Source: Melocanna baccifera (taxonomy: Eukaryota; Streptophyta; Magnoliopsida; Poales; Poaceae). Taken from it: a stretch of 64,000 nucleotides of DNA. Under the pieces are notes generated by a model that saw nothing but the letters and a program-made list of their open reading frames with translations, was not told where the DNA came from and did not search any database. The stretch lies in NCBI GenBank assembly GCA_036346265.1, contig CM070681.1:186001-250000 (forward strand), given 5' to 3'. Both the position numbers and the translations under genes were made by a program. Positions 60,946 through 64,000 of the stretch are shown here, piece by piece (the first letter of the stretch is position 1; every line of letters begins with the position of its first letter).

Positions 60946-62010
60946 ATATTAGGTTGGTATGCGCACTCGTGCAATGAAGGGGTTGCAACGGCCATGGCAC
61001 CTAACTTCACTAGATATTGATGCTTCCTTACTTCGTAACTAGTGAAGAGCCGTAAAAAAGAACCAAGGTAGCATTTTGTTTTGCTCAAAATTGGGGTTTG
61101 TTTTGTTACGATTTTCTTACAATGGATCACGATTTGGGTCACTTTTGGTTCATGATTCGGTCTATTGATTAGGAAAATTATTCATGATCTAGCAGCCAAT
61201 TGATGGTTGCCCCCCGTCTGGTCTCCTGCAGCGCACCGATTCTAATAGTCTAGCTAAATATTCGAATTTAAAATAGTATGTTTTAAAGTAAGGGAATATT
61301 TAGAAAAATTTTATGTAAAATAATTATATAAGATTGTGGAACTTTGTGAAAGTGTGAAACCCTCTCACCCGCTAGTTGTATTGTATCTCTCTCTGGTTTG
61401 TAGATAGATTCTTTTTAGCTTATATATAGTTTATACTTGTACTGTTTATAATAACTAGTTTTTAAATAGTGTATTTTTTAAGATAGGATCAACAAAAAAA
61501 TTATAGTAAAAAGTATACTGAGTTCAGTTATACTGGTTAAATCATATGTAACTATTTTTTTACATACTATCTCTTATAAACAACTAAAATTTAAATATTT
61601 AAACTATAAACCATACAAAAAAACCACCCGATATAAGTCGTCTTTGCCCCGACGACCACTCAGCACCCACCTCTGATCGGCGCTTTAACCCAAACCCATC
61701 GATTAGCAGCGACTAATAAAGTAATTAAGCCCAAGCCGAGCATCCCCGGGCAGTTTCTACTTCCTCCAGGTCCACCTTGTCGCCTCCTTCCTCGGTTCGT
61801 CCGACTCCTCGCTGGTGGCTCCGGAATTCCGCGCTATTCCGAGCTGTGCGCCCCTCTATCCTGTTCCATTCCTCGCGCTGATGCGGAAAAGGCCGGCCTT
61901 TCGCTGCCTCACCGCCGGATTCGACTGGTGAAGCTGCGAAGGCTGCTGCTTTGGGTGGTTTCTCGGATGATGCGTTGGTTGCGGAGTTCTTGGTCTGCGT
62001 AGTTGGTTCC
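60946..62010. other. Intergenic DNA and CNGC upstream region
   Basis: An AT-rich MITE-like segment (about 61.42-61.62 kb) shares AACTAGTTTTTAAATAGTGTATTTTTTAAGATAGG-type text with the element at 7494. The GC-rich DNA from 61.65 to 62.01 kb is the likely promoter and leader of the CNGC gene. Confidence 0.35.
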
Positions 62011-63417
62011 ATGTTTGGGCCGGGGAAGGTGGAGGACGAGATGGCGCTCAACAGGCAGAGGACCGTGAGGTAAGCCGCAGGAGCTAGCTTCTTGATCTGT
62101 TCTTTTTGTTCATGGATCCAGCATTTACGCTCGCGAGGGACCTTTCTGGTCGTTCGCGGGAGAGGAGGCTTTGGTTTGGGTTGTGTTGGTTTGCTTTGGT
62201 TATTTCTCTGTTCTTGGGTTGGTTCTAATGTTCCTTTGTGTTAGATTTAACAGTCTTGTATTAGAGCATGGATATGTGGTATGAAGTCAATAGGATCAAT
62301 TTAATTTGTATTAGGCTCAGTTCGATTGATTGGCAGCTTACGCGTTTTGACTTTTGATACGTAACCGATTCAAAATCGGTGCGTTTTTTCAAGTCAGGCC
62401 TAAAGGTCATTGTCTGGCTTTATTTGTAATGGTTAAAATCACGTGCGAGGATTATCTCCGTAATATCTCTAACGAATAGCAATAAATCATAAGCCATAGG
62501 TCAAAAAATATAAGCCACAGCCGAAAGAGCATGTAGGTGTGGCGGTTTCAATTTTTGTGTTGTTGGCTTGTTGCACACTAGCGTGGAGGTTTTCCCTCTT
62601 TGATTGATCTTACTAAAACAGGTGAGGAGCGGCATCACTTCAAACAAAATTTGATGATAGAGAACTAATTTTGTCTCAAAGTACAATAGTCCTACGAATT
62701 TGGTTGTGTGATGGGAATGGTATAGCTTGAAGAATATATGTTCTGAGTTCTAAAAATCCCCTTGTGGTTTACTTAGGAATGAGAGTCTAGGTTATGAAAT
62801 TTGCATCTAAGTGAGATCATCTATTTCATTTATCACAGTTTTTGAAAGGTTCAATACAAATGTTGGGAAATATCTGGTATTAGAGTCCAATCAATTTTTG
62901 CGCTGCTATCATTCACAGGTTCTATGATGAGGGGGCAAAGCCAAGTATGCCAATTCACCAGAAACAGGTGGGGTTTGCTGCTAGTAAACTTGGTGTGGCG
63001 AGCTCAGGAAAGAACAAGATTTTTGTAGCGGGAGATGACCTGTGGTATAGCAAGATTTTTGATCCATCAAGTGACTTCATCTTGACATGGAACCAGATTT
63101 TCCTTTTTTCGTGCTTCGTTGCTCTATTTATAGACCCCCTGTACTTCTATGTGCCAAAAATCGTCGATGACATCCCCAATTCATGTGTTGGGACAGACAG
63201 ACATTTAGCCATCATTGTTACATTCTTCCGATCAATTGCAGATTTATTATATGTCATTCACATCATAATAAAGTTCAGAACTGCGTATATTAATCCAAGC
63301 TCGACCTTGAGGGTATTTGGAAAAGGAGATCTTGTCACAGATCCTAAAGAAATTGCATGGAAATATTTGAGATCTGACTTTGCAGTTGATGCCGCGGCTG
63401 CATTGCCTTTGCCACAG
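62011..63417 (+). CDS. Cyclic nucleotide-gated ion channel (CNGC), N-terminal part
   Basis: Two exons are in the window: 62011-62069 (ATG at 62011, encoding MFGPGKVEDEMALNRQRTVR across the junction) and 62919-63417, joined by a GT-AG intron of 849 bp in matching phase. They give 186 residues. After the cytosolic N-terminus (RFYDEGAKPSMPIHQKQ, KLGVASSGKNKIFV) come S1 (FILTWNQIFLFSCFVALFIDPLYFYV), S2 (LAIIVTFFRSIADLLYVIHIIIKF) and the start of S3 (YLRSDFAVDAAAALPLPQ), ending at donor CAG|GTAACT. Pore, S4 and cyclic-nucleotide/calmodulin-binding regions must lie beyond the window. Plant CNGCs are plasma-membrane cation (often calcium) channels in signalling. The text resembles group I CNGCs. Downstream in the following intron lies a copia fragment. 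Confidence 0.88.
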
Positions 63418-63559
63418 GTAACTTGGTACTCTTCTTTTTTCCTCTTGTTAATGATCCTTGGTGTTAGGTCGTTTGTCATGATTGTATGTATTAGCTGTCT
63501 GACCTTATTGTAGGCAAATGTGCTACTGAACTGCTGAAGTTAATCGTGAAGTTGTAAGA

Positions 63560-64000
63560 TGGAGGTGTTAGATGTATTATATCTCCTAGTTGGCATCTTC
63601 TTCACCACCGGCACCCTCTTCTGAGGTTACTCCTGACATTATTCCTTATTCTTTCTACTATACTCGTCGTCCACGAGTTGAGAATTCTTCTGATGTGCCA
63701 TCTTCTTCTGATGGGTCATCCTCTTCGGCCTCTCCTCCTCGCTATGCTCTTCGCGATCGTCAGTCTATTCGGCCTCCTGAGCGTTTTGGTTTTACTGCCG
63801 CTGCTCTTGCCGAACCAACTTCTTACCGTAATGCTGTTGTTCATCAGTAGTGGCAGTATGCGATGGTAGAGAAGATTGTTGCCTTTAAGCGTACTGGCAT
63901 GTGAGATCTTGTTCCTCTTCCTACGCGTATTACTCCTATTACATGCAAGTGGGTCTATAAGGTTAAGACCCGTTCTGATGGTTCTCTTGAGCGCTACAAG
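63560..64000 (+). pseudogene. Ty1/copia pol fragment in the CNGC intron, running off the window
   Basis: From 63590, one plus-strand frame reads a copia segment between integrase and reverse transcriptase: YYTRRPRVENSS, PRYALRDRQSIRPPERFGF, YRNAVVHQ, then ITPITCKWVYKVKTRSDGSL, reaching the window end. The frame is broken by TAG at 63848-63850 and TGA at 63902-63904, both one step from the expected Gln/Trp-type codons, so the copy is dead. TGTTAGATGTATTATATC at 63569 resembles a copia LTR start but is followed at once by pol sequence, hinting at an internal deletion. The orientation is the same as the CNGC gene. Confidence 0.85.

Noticed and set aside
61725..62051. 108-codon minus-strand ORF
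   Set aside because: Overlaps the leader and first exon of the CNGC gene on the other strand.
1..64000. Prokaryotic features (CRISPR arrays, operons, phage genes), tRNA or rRNA genes
   Set aside because: None was seen; the window is plant nuclear DNA and no cloverleaf or rRNA sequence was recognised by eye.

Overview
This is plant nuclear DNA, most likely from a grass (Poaceae). Evidence: GC-rich first exons beside AT-rich introns, GT-AG spliced genes, proteins that match grass members of plant families, and intergenic DNA full of short TIR elements and decayed Ty1/copia retroelements. The species cannot be fixed from the sequence alone.

Six protein-coding loci can be supported. (1) 1314-1859 (-): single-exon atypical bHLH of the IBH1-like type. 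(2) 14715-17774 (-): ten-exon ankyrin-repeat/RING E3 ligase of the plant XB3 family (XBOS34/35-like), with an intron in the 5' leader. (3) 24566-25882 (+): intronless ATL-type RING-H2 E3 ligase. (4) 33862-37222 (-): three-exon class II trehalose-6-phosphate synthase; its first ~70 codons lie in three different reading frames, so two 1-base deletions (real or assembly errors) are inferred. (5) 49926-53176 (-): two-exon VID27/CYPRO4-like protein. (6) 62011-63417 (+): first two exons of a cyclic nucleotide-gated channel; a Ty1/copia fragment in the same orientation follows the second exon and runs to the window edge. These genes do not form an operon or an obvious pathway; they are ordinary neighbours in a euchromatic plant region.

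Between the genes are transposons. The clearest are a 739-bp hAT-like element at 9509-10247 with a 23-bp perfect TIR and an 8-bp target duplication, a 340-bp Mutator-like foldback at 56069-56408 with a 10-bp target duplication, a copia remnant with three LTR copies at about 12.1-14.1 kb, at least nine Tourist-like MITEs with 3-bp target duplications, and two homologous ~1.5-kb repeats in opposite orientation at 28.9-30.4 and 46.4-47.9 kb. The rest of the intergenic DNA shows no gene I can support.

I found no new multi-gene system. The items most worth checking are the TPS frame breaks, the displaced start codon of the XB3-family ligase, the copia insertion in the CNGC gene, and the hexamer-filled hAT element. 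Exon boundaries were read by eye from splice consensus, reading phase and family similarity recalled from general knowledge; no search was run.
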